A program made the position numbers and the translations under genes. The notes beneath the pieces are model-generated. The model searched no databases. It was not told where the DNA came from and worked only from the letters and a program-made list of their open reading frames with translations. DNA of 64,000 nt, taken from NCBI GenBank assembly GCA_023437305.1, contig JAEZGN010000023.1, forward strand, positions 372,001 through 436,000. Reading direction: 5' to 3'. Source of the DNA: Bacteroidota bacterium. GTDB taxonomy: Bacteria > Bacteroidota > Bacteroidia > Bacteroidales > Dysgonomonadaceae. Shown piece by piece: positions 26,007-33,795 of this stretch; position 1 is the first letter of the stretch; every line of letters begins with the position of its first letter.

Positions 26007-27920
26007 TTATTCAATTGTCAAGGTTTTGTCTCTTGGGTATTTTACTTTATATTTTATCTCCAGTTCTTTTTTATCATTTGGTTTTAATAACATCTTCCAT
26101 TTTGTTTCGCCTGTCTCTTCATTTAAAGAGCCTTTCGATAAATCTTGTATTTCTACTTCTATCTCAGAGAGAGTCGAAACCGGTATTTGGTCTAAGAGAA
26201 CAAAGTTAACGGGTTGGCTTTTGTTATTCCTGACAGTGATTTTCCATGCACGAGTATCTTCTTTCTTTGTCCCGAAGAATTTCTTTGTATTATAATCTTT
26301 TATTTTTTCCCTACTCACCAATATATTCTTGTCTCGTCCCAGCGAAATACTTAACGTGTCAGAGACATAGCGGGTTTCTAGTATCGTCTTACCTATGTAA
26401 GTATTCTCAAAGAAAATATTGGCTTCACCTTCCAAGAGATTATATTTCCCCCAGTCTACTATATTGGCTAGCAAAAATGCATCTTTACTTATTTTAGGTA
26501 TAGCAAAGTATTCATAATCTGCGGGTAGCTCGTAGCGATCTACTTCAACCATTGTGTTTTTGTTATCCGACTTAATGGTGTATGGTACTTGAATGTCAAA
26601 TTCTACCGCAGTTTGATATTCTATTTGTGCTGTAGGCATGGCTACATCTTTTCTTTCGAATACTTGTTGTTTCGGACTGCTGGTAGTAACTTGAACACCA
26701 GCCACACTGCTTACTGCTCCTGCAGTAAAATTTGTCTTTTTTTGTGTTCCATATCCTACTACTACGACCTCATCCAATACCTGTTGGTCCTCTTTTAGAT
26801 ATACATTCATTTGTGATCTGGATATTGGTAATGTCTGGGGTACGAATCCGATATAAGAAAATGTAAGCTCTTTTCCATTTAGAGGGATTGCCAGAGAGAA
26901 ACGTCCATTTACATCTGTTATTGTTCCTACAGTTGTGCCTTTAACGGCGACATATGCTCCCACCAAAGGAATGTTTTCGTTATCGAACACAATACCTGAT
27001 ACCAGATTGTTGTCTATTTGTGTGTCGTAGCGTGGAGGTGCTGTATAATAATTCAAAAGGTATGTTTTCAATTGCGGTACTACATTGCCCAGATTAGGAT
27101 CAATAGAGGATATTTTCAAATTCACGTTATGCCAGTCTTCTTTTGTGTTTTGTCTTACATTGGCTTTGTAAATTAACTGAATTGGCTTATCCACATTTAT
27201 GGCACGGATGTCATAAGTTGGATGCCAACCCGCATTACTTACATAATAGATGAGTTCTAGATTTGCACGTGTTGCTTTTTTAGTTTCTACTTCTACTACA
27301 ACCTCACCTATCGGGGTGCGTTTTGTTGTATTTGTGCCGTCTTGCTTACCTTCGTTTAGAATAGCGTTTTTCTTGAATTCGAGTGTTCTGATCTTTTGTG
27401 TTATTTCATTATTCTTCAGTTTTAGAGCGAGTGTCCTTTCTCTAAAATAATTAGAGGTTTCTTTCAGCGCCAACAGGCTAACCCCATTATTAGAGCCTCC
27501 TATGCTCTTGTTTTGTCCTAAAAACTGTAACTCATCATTAATAACCTCCTGATTTATTTTCTCAAGAGCGATTGCATTCATGACTTCCTCCAACATCGCG
27601 TCCTGTGTTTTTGAAAAAACAGGTTTCTTTATACTATCGAGAAAGTTTGATTGATGGTTCACTGATCTGACCATTACTTCCCCATCCATTTTTACCTGTA
27701 TACTTTTTGCATCTATATAAGGGGAAAGATTTGTAAACCGGAGTTTCGTTATTCCGGGAGATAAGTCTACAGATTTTTTTCGTAATACCTGTGCTCCGTT
27801 GATAAACACCGTAACATTCGATGCTTCTGTTTTGAGCACTATCTCTTTTTGCTCTTGGGCAATGACAAATAAGCTGTTTACCGCCATTAAAATCATTATG
27901 AATGAGCTGCATTTTTTCAT
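26007..27920 (-). CDS. MuiA-type DUF4139 protein with inserted CarboxypepD_reg/SusC-like segment
   Basis: 637 residues with a signal peptide ending near VIAQ. Residues 25-100 match the DUF4140 N-terminal part and 105-200 a coiled coil. DUF4139 begins near 215 (ELIYYVSNAGWHPTYDIRA). It is then interrupted at about 305-395 by a carboxypeptidase-regulatory beta-sandwich (VSGIVFDNENIPLVGAYVAV) and a stretch ending LDEVVVVGYGTQKK, the hallmark linker of SusC-type TonB receptors. DUF4139 resumes to the end. No barrel follows. The function is unknown, presumably periplasmic or surface. Confidence 0.8.
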   Translation of the reverse strand: MKKCSSFIMILMAVNSLFVIAQEQKEIVLKTEASNVTVFINGAQVLRKKSVDLSPGITKLRFTNLSPYIDAKSIQVKMDGEVMVRSVNHQSNFLDSIKKPVFSKTQDAMLEEVMNAIALEKINQEVINDELQFLGQNKSIGGSNNGVSLLALKETSNYFRERTLALKLKNNEITQKIRTLEFKKNAILNEGKQDGTNTTKRTPIGEVVVEVETKKATRANLELIYYVSNAGWHPTYDIRAINVDKPIQLIYKANVRQNTKEDWHNVNLKISSIDPNLGNVVPQLKTYLLNYYTAPPRYDTQIDNNLVSGIVFDNENIPLVGAYVAVKGTTVGTITDVNGRFSLAIPLNGKELTFSYIGFVPQTLPISRSQMNVYLKEDQQVLDEVVVVGYGTQKKTNFTAGAVSSVAGVQVTTSSPKQQVFERKDVAMPTAQIEYQTAVEFDIQVPYTIKSDNKNTMVEVDRYELPADYEYFAIPKISKDAFLLANIVDWGKYNLLEGEANIFFENTYIGKTILETRYVSDTLSISLGRDKNILVSREKIKDYNTKKFFGTKKEDTRAWKITVRNNKSQPVNFVLLDQIPVSTLSEIEVEIQDLSKGSLNEETGETKWKMLLKPNDKKELEIKYKVKYPRDKTLTIE

Positions 27921-28090
27921 AGTTGTGAGCTTTAAAATATTAAATACTTTTACCGTTAGACAAGCCTCGTCAGCAATACCCCTAAAGAGTTGTGAATATT
28001 TTTTGCTTAATTTATAATCTGCTAAATTGGATTGGGAGGGGTATAGAAAAACAAAAAGCTACAAAGAATATATAATTGATAGTAAATCGT

Positions 28091-28098
28091 TATATTTG
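28091..28098 (+). promoter_or_regulatory. -7 promoter box of asd
   Basis: TATATTTG, exact to consensus, 45 bases before the ATG. A -33 element at normal spacing is not clear. Confidence 0.5.
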
Positions 28099-28143
28099 CA
28101 ACCTGTTTCATATTAAATAATTTACTCTATACCAATTAAAAAA

Positions 28144-29151
28144 ATGAGAATCGCTATTGTTGGCACAAGTGGTGCTGTAGGTCAGGAGTTTTTAAGAGTT
28201 CTTGACGAACGAAATTTCCCAATAGAGGAATTAGTATTATTCGGTTCTGCCAGAAGCGCAGGGAATGTCTATACGTTTCGTGATAAACAGTATACGGTTA
28301 AGGAGCTGAAGCACAATGACGATTTTAAAGATATAGACATCGCTTTTACATCTGCCGGAGGAAGTGTTTCTATCGAATATGCTGAAACCATTACCAAGCA
28401 TGGGGCAATAATGATAGACAACTCGAGTGCTTTCCGTATGGATAAGGATGTGCCTCTTGTTGTACCCGAAGTAAATGGAGAGGATGGAAAGGTTCGTCCT
28501 AAGGGAATAATCGCAAATCCGAACTGCTCAACTATACAGATGGTAGTGGCGATGAATGTGATAGAAAAGATATCTCATATCAAAAGGGCACATGTAGCAA
28601 CTTATCAGGCCGCCTCAGGAGCAGGAGCAGCAGCTATGGATGAGTTGATCAATCAATTTAAGCAAATTGCATTCAACAATGATGTGGCTGTAGAGAAGTT
28701 TGCTTACCAGCTTGCCTATAATGTGATTCCACACATAGATGTGTTTACAGATAATGGGTATACAAAAGAAGAGTTGAAGATGTACAACGAAACGCGTAAG
28801 ATTATGCACTCTGACATAGAAGTGAGCGCAACCTGTATCCGTGTTCCTGTACTTCGTTCTCACTCTGAGGCTATCTGGGTAGAGACAGAAAGACCGGTGT
28901 CGCCGGAAGAAGCCCGTGAGGCATTCTCGAAAGCTGAAGGAATTGTATTGCAAGACAATCCCGCACAGAAAGAATATCCGATGCCATTGTTTGTTGCAGG
29001 ACAAGACCCTGTATATGTTGGACGTATACGCCAAGATATAGCGAATAAGAATGGTTTGACATTCTGGGTAGTAGCCGATCAGATCAAGAAAGGCGCAGCA
29101 TTAAATGCAGTTCAGATAGCAGAGTATTTGATCAAAGAAAATGCTATTTAA
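28144..29151 (+). CDS. asd: aspartate-semialdehyde dehydrogenase
   Basis: 335 residues. The N-terminal NADP-binding loop is GTSGAVGQEFLRVL. The catalytic Cys128 lies in ANPNCSTIQM and the acid/base His is in VLRSHSEAIW. It reduces aspartyl phosphate to aspartate semialdehyde, the branch point to lysine/diaminopimelate, threonine and methionine. It is monocistronic and followed by tRNA-Ser with its own promoter. Confidence 0.97.
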   Translation: MRIAIVGTSGAVGQEFLRVLDERNFPIEELVLFGSARSAGNVYTFRDKQYTVKELKHNDDFKDIDIAFTSAGGSVSIEYAETITKHGAIMIDNSSAFRMDKDVPLVVPEVNGEDGKVRPKGIIANPNCSTIQMVVAMNVIEKISHIKRAHVATYQAASGAGAAAMDELINQFKQIAFNNDVAVEKFAYQLAYNVIPHIDVFTDNGYTKEELKMYNETRKIMHSDIEVSATCIRVPVLRSHSEAIWVETERPVSPEEAREAFSKAEGIVLQDNPAQKEYPMPLFVAGQDPVYVGRIRQDIANKNGLTFWVVADQIKKGAALNAVQIAEYLIKENAI

Positions 29152-29163
29152 GTCAGTAAACTG

Positions 29164-29194
29164 TTTGTATAATCAAAACAAACAACTATATTTG
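29164..29194 (+). promoter_or_regulatory. promoter of tRNA-Ser
   Basis: TTTG at 29164-29167, a 19-base spacer, and TATATTTG at 29187-29194. This is one of the best matches to the Bacteroidota promoter in the window. Confidence 0.75.
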
Positions 29195-29228
29195 CATCGC
29201 AATTAGCGAAAAGCCGATTGTGGTTTCA

Positions 29229-29315
29229 GGAAGTGTGGGTGAGTGGCTGAAACCACCAGTTTGCTAAACTGACGTACGGGTAACTGTACCGGGGGTTCGA
29301 ATCCCCCCGCTTCCG
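29229..29315 (+). tRNA. tRNA-Ser (anticodon GCT)
   Basis: 87 bases, class II with a long variable arm (GTAC/GTAC stem around 29274-29289). The acceptor stem is GGAAGTG with CGCTTCC, the discriminator G, the anticodon loop TTGCTAA and the T-loop TTCGAAT. It reads AGC and AGT. CCA is not encoded. Confidence 0.95.
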
Positions 29316-29316
29316 C

Positions 29317-29353
29317 AAAGAAGTGACCGAATAGGTCACTTCTTTTGTTTTTT
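29317..29353 (+). terminator. terminator of tRNA-Ser
   Basis: AAAGAAGTGACC (29317-29328) pairs with GGTCACTTCTTT (29334-29345), 12 bp with loop GAATA, followed by TGTTTTTT. Confidence 0.85.
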
Positions 29354-29432
29354 ATATCTACGAGTCTCTCATAGTTGATTCAGAATTACATTATAGGTTT
29401 TCTCGATAACTCATTAATGATTATAAATAGTT

Positions 29433-29463
29433 TTTGAAATAATAATTATATTTTGTAATATTG
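29433..29463 (+). promoter_or_regulatory. promoter of the ferritin gene
   Basis: TTTG at 29433-29436 and TAATATTG at 29456-29463 with a 19-base spacer. One base differs from TAnnTTTG. The leader is about 85 bases. I saw no clear Fur-type palindrome. Confidence 0.5.
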
Positions 29464-29555
29464 CATAACATATTTGTGTATTAGACGAACTATTGAACAA
29501 TTGCCATTACACAAGTGTTGAAAGAATAAACTAACATCAAAAAATATCATCTATT

Positions 29556-30062
29556 ATGTTAAGTAAAAAATTAGAAGCTGCATTAAATGCACAAATTAAT
29601 GCTGAATTTTGGTCAGCATATTTATATCTGTCTATGGCTGCTTATTTTGCAGCAGACGGAAAACCGGGTTTTGCAAACTGGTTCGAAATCCAGTTTAAGG
29701 AAGAACAAGATCACGCAATGAAATTTTTCAAATACGTTATTGATAGAGGCGCAAAAGTAGAACTGAAGCCAATTGAAAAAGTGGATTTGGCTTGGGAATC
29801 TCCTCTTCATGCTTTTGAAGAAACTTTGAGACATGAAAAGATCGTGACAGGGCGAATCAATGATTTGGTGGCGTTGGCTAAGGACGAAAAAGACTATGCT
29901 ACCGAAAGTATGTTGAAATGGTTTGTAGACGAGCAGGTAGAAGAAGAGGCTACAGCACAGGGTTATATAGATGCGCTGAAAATGATTAAAGATAATGGCT
30001 TTGGAATCTATACATTGGATAAAGAGCTGCAATCAAGATCTTATTCACCTGTAGCAGGTTAA
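29556..30062 (+). CDS. ftnA: ferritin
   Basis: 168 residues, non-haem bacterial ferritin. Ferroxidase ligands are visible in the first helix (NAEFWSAYLYL), in KEEQDHAMKFFKYV (Glu and His), and in DEQVEEEATAQ. It oxidises and stores iron in a 24-subunit shell. It is monocistronic with its own promoter and terminator. Bacteroidales ferritins of this type respond to oxygen and iron, but no such site is evident here. Confidence 0.95.
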   Translation: MLSKKLEAALNAQINAEFWSAYLYLSMAAYFAADGKPGFANWFEIQFKEEQDHAMKFFKYVIDRGAKVELKPIEKVDLAWESPLHAFEETLRHEKIVTGRINDLVALAKDEKDYATESMLKWFVDEQVEEEATAQGYIDALKMIKDNGFGIYTLDKELQSRSYSPVAG

Positions 30063-30087
30063 AAGATAAAGTATAAATTATAAATGT

Positions 30088-30126
30088 AAATCTCCCCGGA
30101 ATATTCCGAGGAGATTTATTATTTTT
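30088..30126 (+). terminator. terminator of the ferritin gene
   Basis: AAATCTCC (30088-30095) pairs with GGAGATTT (30110-30117). An inner CGGAA/TTCCG stem stacks on it with one bulge. A T-rich tract ending TTTTT follows. Confidence 0.75.
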
Positions 30127-30149
30127 ACACAATCATAACAATTATCCAT

Positions 30150-30842
30150 TTGATACAAATAGAACACATATCCAAAACGTATGGAGATCAGGTAGCATTA
30201 TCTGATGTGAGTTTTTCGATACAAAAAGGTGATATAGTAGGGCTTCTCGGTGTGAATGGTGCCGGAAAATCTACTTTGATGAAGATTCTTGCCGGGGGAA
30301 TGATTGCTGATAGGGGACGGGTGACTTTCTCAGGAGAAGACATTCTTTCCAATCCTCTAGAGGTTAAAAAGCGTATTGGCTACCTCTCGGAAGACAATCC
30401 TTTATACGAAGATATGTATGTAAAAGAATATCTGGAGTATGTTGCCGGCATGTACAAAGCCAATAAGGATGACGTTACTCGTGTTATTCAAGAAACAGGG
30501 TTAGAGAAAGAATACAAGAAAAAAATAAAAGCCCTTTCGAAAGGGAATCGTCAACGGGTTGGCATTGCTCAGGCATTGGTTCATGATCCTGAGTTTCTTA
30601 TCCTAGATGAGGCTACTTCCGGTTTAGATCCCAATCAACGCGAAAGCCTTAATACTCTTTTTAAGGAACTGTCGAAAGATAAGATGATACTTTTTTCTAC
30701 TCATATTCTGTTTGAGGTAAAAGCTATTTGTTCACGTGTGGTCTTTTTGGATAAAGGGAAGTTGCTGATAGATAAAAATATAGATGAGATAGGTTCTATA
30801 GAAGATACATTTCATATTCTTACGAATGAAAATAATAGCTGA
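30150..30842 (+). CDS. ABC transporter ATP-binding protein, GldA/CcmA-type, without a permease
   Basis: 230 residues. Walker A is GVNGAGKST (34-42), the signature LSKGNRQR (129-136), Walker B FLILDE (149-154) and the switch His185 in STHIL. It ends soon after the ABC domain, so it lacks the C-terminal extension of the roughly 300-residue GldA-type ATPases. The start is TTG, since no ATG or GTG fits the conserved N-terminus IQIEHISKTYG. It overlaps pdxB by 17 bases in another frame. No permease gene is adjacent. Confidence 0.85.
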   Translation: MIQIEHISKTYGDQVALSDVSFSIQKGDIVGLLGVNGAGKSTLMKILAGGMIADRGRVTFSGEDILSNPLEVKKRIGYLSEDNPLYEDMYVKEYLEYVAGMYKANKDDVTRVIQETGLEKEYKKKIKALSKGNRQRVGIAQALVHDPEFLILDEATSGLDPNQRESLNTLFKELSKDKMILFSTHILFEVKAICSRVVFLDKGKLLIDKNIDEIGSIEDTFHILTNENNS

Positions 30843-31941
30843 CAAAAATATACCCTATCTCAAAGGGGTAGCCGAATATTACGGAGATGTTACTTATCTC
30901 GATGGTGCTGCTTTTACACACGATGCGATCAAAGAGGCTGATACTTTAATCGTGCGTACTGTAACTCGGTTTGACGAAACAATATTAAAAAATACGAATG
31001 TAAAGCTTATATGCTCCGCTACTATTGGTTATGATCATATCGATACCGATTACTGTGATGCACACGATATCGTGTGGCATAATGCTCCGGGATGTAATTC
31101 GGGTTCGGTACAGCAATACATCGTTTCTTCATTGATAAGAATCTCCCGTCACAAAGGTTTTGATCTCAAAAATAAAACGATAGGTATAGTTGGCGTTGGC
31201 AATGTAGGGAATAAGGTAGCCAAAGCTTGTGAAATATTAGGCATGAAGGTTCTATTAAATGACCCTCCACGTCAAAAAGCCGAGCAGAGTGATTTGTTTG
31301 TAAGCTTGGATGAAATAATAGATAAAGCTGATATTATTACCTTTCATACTCCTTTAACAAAAGAAGGCGAATATAAGACTTATCATTTAGCCGATGTCGG
31401 CTTTTTTTCTTCTCTCAAGAGAAAGCCAATTATAATAAACTCGGCGAGAGGTGGGATTGTAGATACAGCAGCTATTAAAACAGCTATAGCCAACAATCTT
31501 ATATCGGGCGCAATTATCGATTGCTGGGAAAAAGAACCCGATATAGACCTTGAATATATGGCGATGGTTGATATTGCCACACCACATATAGCCGGTTACT
31601 CGGCAGACGGAAAAGCGAATGCGACACGCATATCTCTTAAATCTGTTGCCGATTTCTATGGGATGAGCAAAGAGCCGCTATCTCGCATAATGGCACCTGA
31701 TCCTGTAAACCCGATAATAAATCTCACAGGATTAAAAAACTCCGATAATCTTCTCTTTGATGTTATATTGCACACATACGACCCCATGTCTGACTTCGAA
31801 AGACTAAAAGCATCTCCTGCGACTTTCAAGCAGCAGCGAAATAATTATCCTTTACGTAGAGAGTATTTTGCTTATAAAATAAATGCTGATATTTCTTCTG
31901 ATGTGAGGCAATCCCTTCTGGACTTCGGTTTTGCTGAATAA
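30826..31941 (+). CDS. pdxB: erythronate-4-phosphate dehydrogenase
   Basis: 371 residues, full PdxB length. It is a D-2-hydroxyacid dehydrogenase fold with NAD loop GIVGVGNVGNKVAKACE, catalytic Arg in NSARGG and His in TPHIAGYSADGK, plus the C-terminal dimerisation domain specific to PdxB. It acts in DXP-dependent pyridoxal phosphate synthesis. Its ATG lies inside the ABC ATPase gene, so the two are on one message. Confidence 0.94.
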   Translation: MKIIADKNIPYLKGVAEYYGDVTYLDGAAFTHDAIKEADTLIVRTVTRFDETILKNTNVKLICSATIGYDHIDTDYCDAHDIVWHNAPGCNSGSVQQYIVSSLIRISRHKGFDLKNKTIGIVGVGNVGNKVAKACEILGMKVLLNDPPRQKAEQSDLFVSLDEIIDKADIITFHTPLTKEGEYKTYHLADVGFFSSLKRKPIIINSARGGIVDTAAIKTAIANNLISGAIIDCWEKEPDIDLEYMAMVDIATPHIAGYSADGKANATRISLKSVADFYGMSKEPLSRIMAPDPVNPIINLTGLKNSDNLLFDVILHTYDPMSDFERLKASPATFKQQRNNYPLRREYFAYKINADISSDVRQSLLDFGFAE

Positions 31942-31979
31942 TTATAAATTAATGTTCTGGGTTATTTCCTTTTTTGCGA

Positions 31980-32720
31980 TTACAAGTTGTTGCTCATTAG
32001 TTGAATTCCAAGTCTTTCGGCTTCCTCATATTTTTTCTTGTCGAAAGAGTACAAATTGGGCGACTTGTGTGCTCCCACTTTTCGTGTTTCATTCAGAGCC
32101 TTTATAAAGCCGATGGAGAGCATTTTTCGCTGGAAGTTTCTACGGTCTAGTTCTCTGCCTAATATTGCTTCGTAGATACTCCTTAATTCCGGCATTGTAA
32201 ATTTTTCGGGTAGAAGCTCATATCCGATAGGTATGAATCCAACTTGCTTGCGGAGAGTGGAAAGTGCCGTTTCAAAAATAATCTTATGTTCTGAGTGTAA
32301 ATCTGAAATATTATTTATTTCAAACCATTCTAAGTGTTCAGAATCATTATTTTCGGGGAGTTGAGCATCCCCTGATTTGATAAGTGCAAAATAGGCAAGA
32401 CTTATTTCACTTATTATTTCGGGTTTTGCACTTTGATCTTTTTTTTTATCTTTTCTTCCAAAGAAAGAAAATTGTTTCAGGTATATATCACTTAACCCTG
32501 TTTTTGCTTTTAAGATTCGGCGGGCTGTTTCGTCTGGGATTTCATCTCTTGTTATAAGACCACTGGGAAGCATCCACTTTTCGCCGGCACTGGGTTTGCA
32601 TAGCAAAACTTTAAGGCTTCCTGAGTGAAATCCGAATATTGTACAATCGACAGAGATATTAAGATTGAAAATATCCTTTTTTTTCTCATGAGAATCCACT
32701 ATAGATTTTTCTTTTTTCAT
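31980..32720 (-). CDS. NrtR/AraR-like regulator with degenerate Nudix domain and winged helix
   Basis: 246 residues. The N-terminal Nudix fold spans about 20-150. Its Nudix box (Gly54 to Leu76) keeps Gly54, Glu60, Arg68, Gly75 and Leu76, but three catalytic acids are replaced by Ile69, Ala72 and Lys73, so hydrolysis is unlikely. The C-terminal winged helix is ELLPEKFTMPELRSIYEAIL with RNFQRKMLSIGFI. This is the plan of NrtR-family repressors that sense ADP-ribose-like or sugar ligands. It is the second gene after a lipoprotein gene, 11 bases apart. The ligand is unknown. Confidence 0.85.
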   Translation of the reverse strand: MKKEKSIVDSHEKKKDIFNLNISVDCTIFGFHSGSLKVLLCKPSAGEKWMLPSGLITRDEIPDETARRILKAKTGLSDIYLKQFSFFGRKDKKKDQSAKPEIISEISLAYFALIKSGDAQLPENNDSEHLEWFEINNISDLHSEHKIIFETALSTLRKQVGFIPIGYELLPEKFTMPELRSIYEAILGRELDRRNFQRKMLSIGFIKALNETRKVGAHKSPNLYSFDKKKYEEAERLGIQLMSNNL

Positions 32721-32731
32721 AAAAATTAGAA

Positions 32732-33568
32732 TTATTGTAGCTTTGCGTTATAGGTACTATCTTTTTTATTATCCAAGTAATAGATGTGAAATTCTGCTTT
32801 TTCTTTAGCTGTTTTAAGACTGTCGAGTTGTAACATCATTACCGATAATTGATAAGATTTGGATATTGCAGATCTTACCTGTTGCGGTAAAGTGTATGTA
32901 TATTTTCCTTGTCCTCCTAAAGTCACAGATAAAGGATTATTTGAATTTGAGAAAATAAACTTCGCAATTCCATTTTCTTTATTGCCTGAGAATCGGATAA
33001 CTTCATAGGTTTTACCCATATTTGAGAATCGGTAATTCAAGCCATCATCATTTACAGGTATAGACTCAGCAAAGGAGCCATCCTTCGATGAAATTTTTAT
33101 TTTATTATGCTTTTGTCCGCCTATAAATACGCTTTCAATATATAACTGGCCATTTTCTTCTACTCCCGAACGAAGAGTTGTTGATGTGATATAGGAGGTT
33201 ACACTCTCTTTCGGAATATAGCTTCCTGTTTCTTGGTATTGCTTGTTTTGTTGAAAACTAAACTTTTTTTTCTCCTGTTCAACTTTGGGCTCAAAAGATT
33301 TTATAAGCGAATCGCATTGCGCTATTATTTGCTTATTCTCTCCTCTTCTGATAGAGTCTAACAACAAAATGCCAGCTTGTAATTGAGGGAAAGCTTTTGG
33401 ATGATTTGCTTTCAGGCTGTCGACAGCCTGCTTTGCCAAGGTATATTCAGCTTGAAAATAAAGCTGCCGGGCTGTGTCTAATTGTTTTTGGGCATCTTTA
33501 TTCTCAGGTGTACAAGCGAATAAAAAAAATGACAAAAGTATAAATATACTCCTATAATAAGTTTTCAT
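32732..33568 (-). CDS. lipoprotein of unknown function
   Basis: 278 residues from ATG 33568, chosen because the signal peptide starts there; an in-frame ATG 14 codons earlier adds a non-hydrophobic extension. The lipobox is LFAC with Cys19. The mature part begins with TPR-like helices (AEYTLAKQAVDSLKANHPKAF), then becomes beta-rich, with a coiled C-terminus. No family recognised. It is in an operon with the Nudix-type regulator, whose candidate operator lies upstream. Confidence 0.65.
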   Translation of the reverse strand: MKTYYRSIFILLSFFLFACTPENKDAQKQLDTARQLYFQAEYTLAKQAVDSLKANHPKAFPQLQAGILLLDSIRRGENKQIIAQCDSLIKSFEPKVEQEKKKFSFQQNKQYQETGSYIPKESVTSYITSTTLRSGVEENGQLYIESVFIGGQKHNKIKISSKDGSFAESIPVNDDGLNYRFSNMGKTYEVIRFSGNKENGIAKFIFSNSNNPLSVTLGGQGKYTYTLPQQVRSAISKSYQLSVMMLQLDSLKTAKEKAEFHIYYLDNKKDSTYNAKLQ

Positions 33569-33610
33569 TGGACTACACTCTGTATAAATATTCTGGGAAA
33601 TTGTACTCAT

Positions 33611-33630
33611 GTAATTTTAGGCTAAATTAC
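33611..33630 (-). promoter_or_regulatory. candidate operator of the lipoprotein/Nudix-regulator operon
   Basis: GTAATTT (33611-33617) and AAATTAC (33624-33630) form a perfect inverted repeat around TAGGCT. On the minus strand a near-consensus -7 box TTAATTTG overlaps its upstream edge, so the palindrome would cover the transcription start, a typical repressor position. Assignment to the operon's own regulator is inference. Confidence 0.45.
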
Positions 33631-33707
33631 AAATTAATTTTCAATTTAACAGTACTATTGCTTAATAATTGTCCATATTACACGATATATTACTGGTTTA
33701 CATCTGT

Positions 33708-33729
33708 TTGACATCGATCAGATTGTCAA
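33708..33729. repeat. inverted repeat TTGACA / TGTCAA
   Basis: TTGACA (33708-33713) and TGTCAA (33724-33729) face each other over 10 bases, in the gap between the LTA-synthase-like gene and the lipoprotein gene. It may be a protein-binding site or chance. Confidence 0.3.
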
Positions 33730-33795
33730 TGTTTCAGAGTGAATACAGAGTGTTGGAGGATGGTTGATATATAGGTTTTATAGGGTATCTGTCTT

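Noticed and set aside
27976..28044. Inverted pair ATACCCCT and AGGGGTAT between the MuiA-like gene and asd
   Set aside because: The arms are 53 bases apart, short, and not placed at a recognisable promoter; chance is likely.
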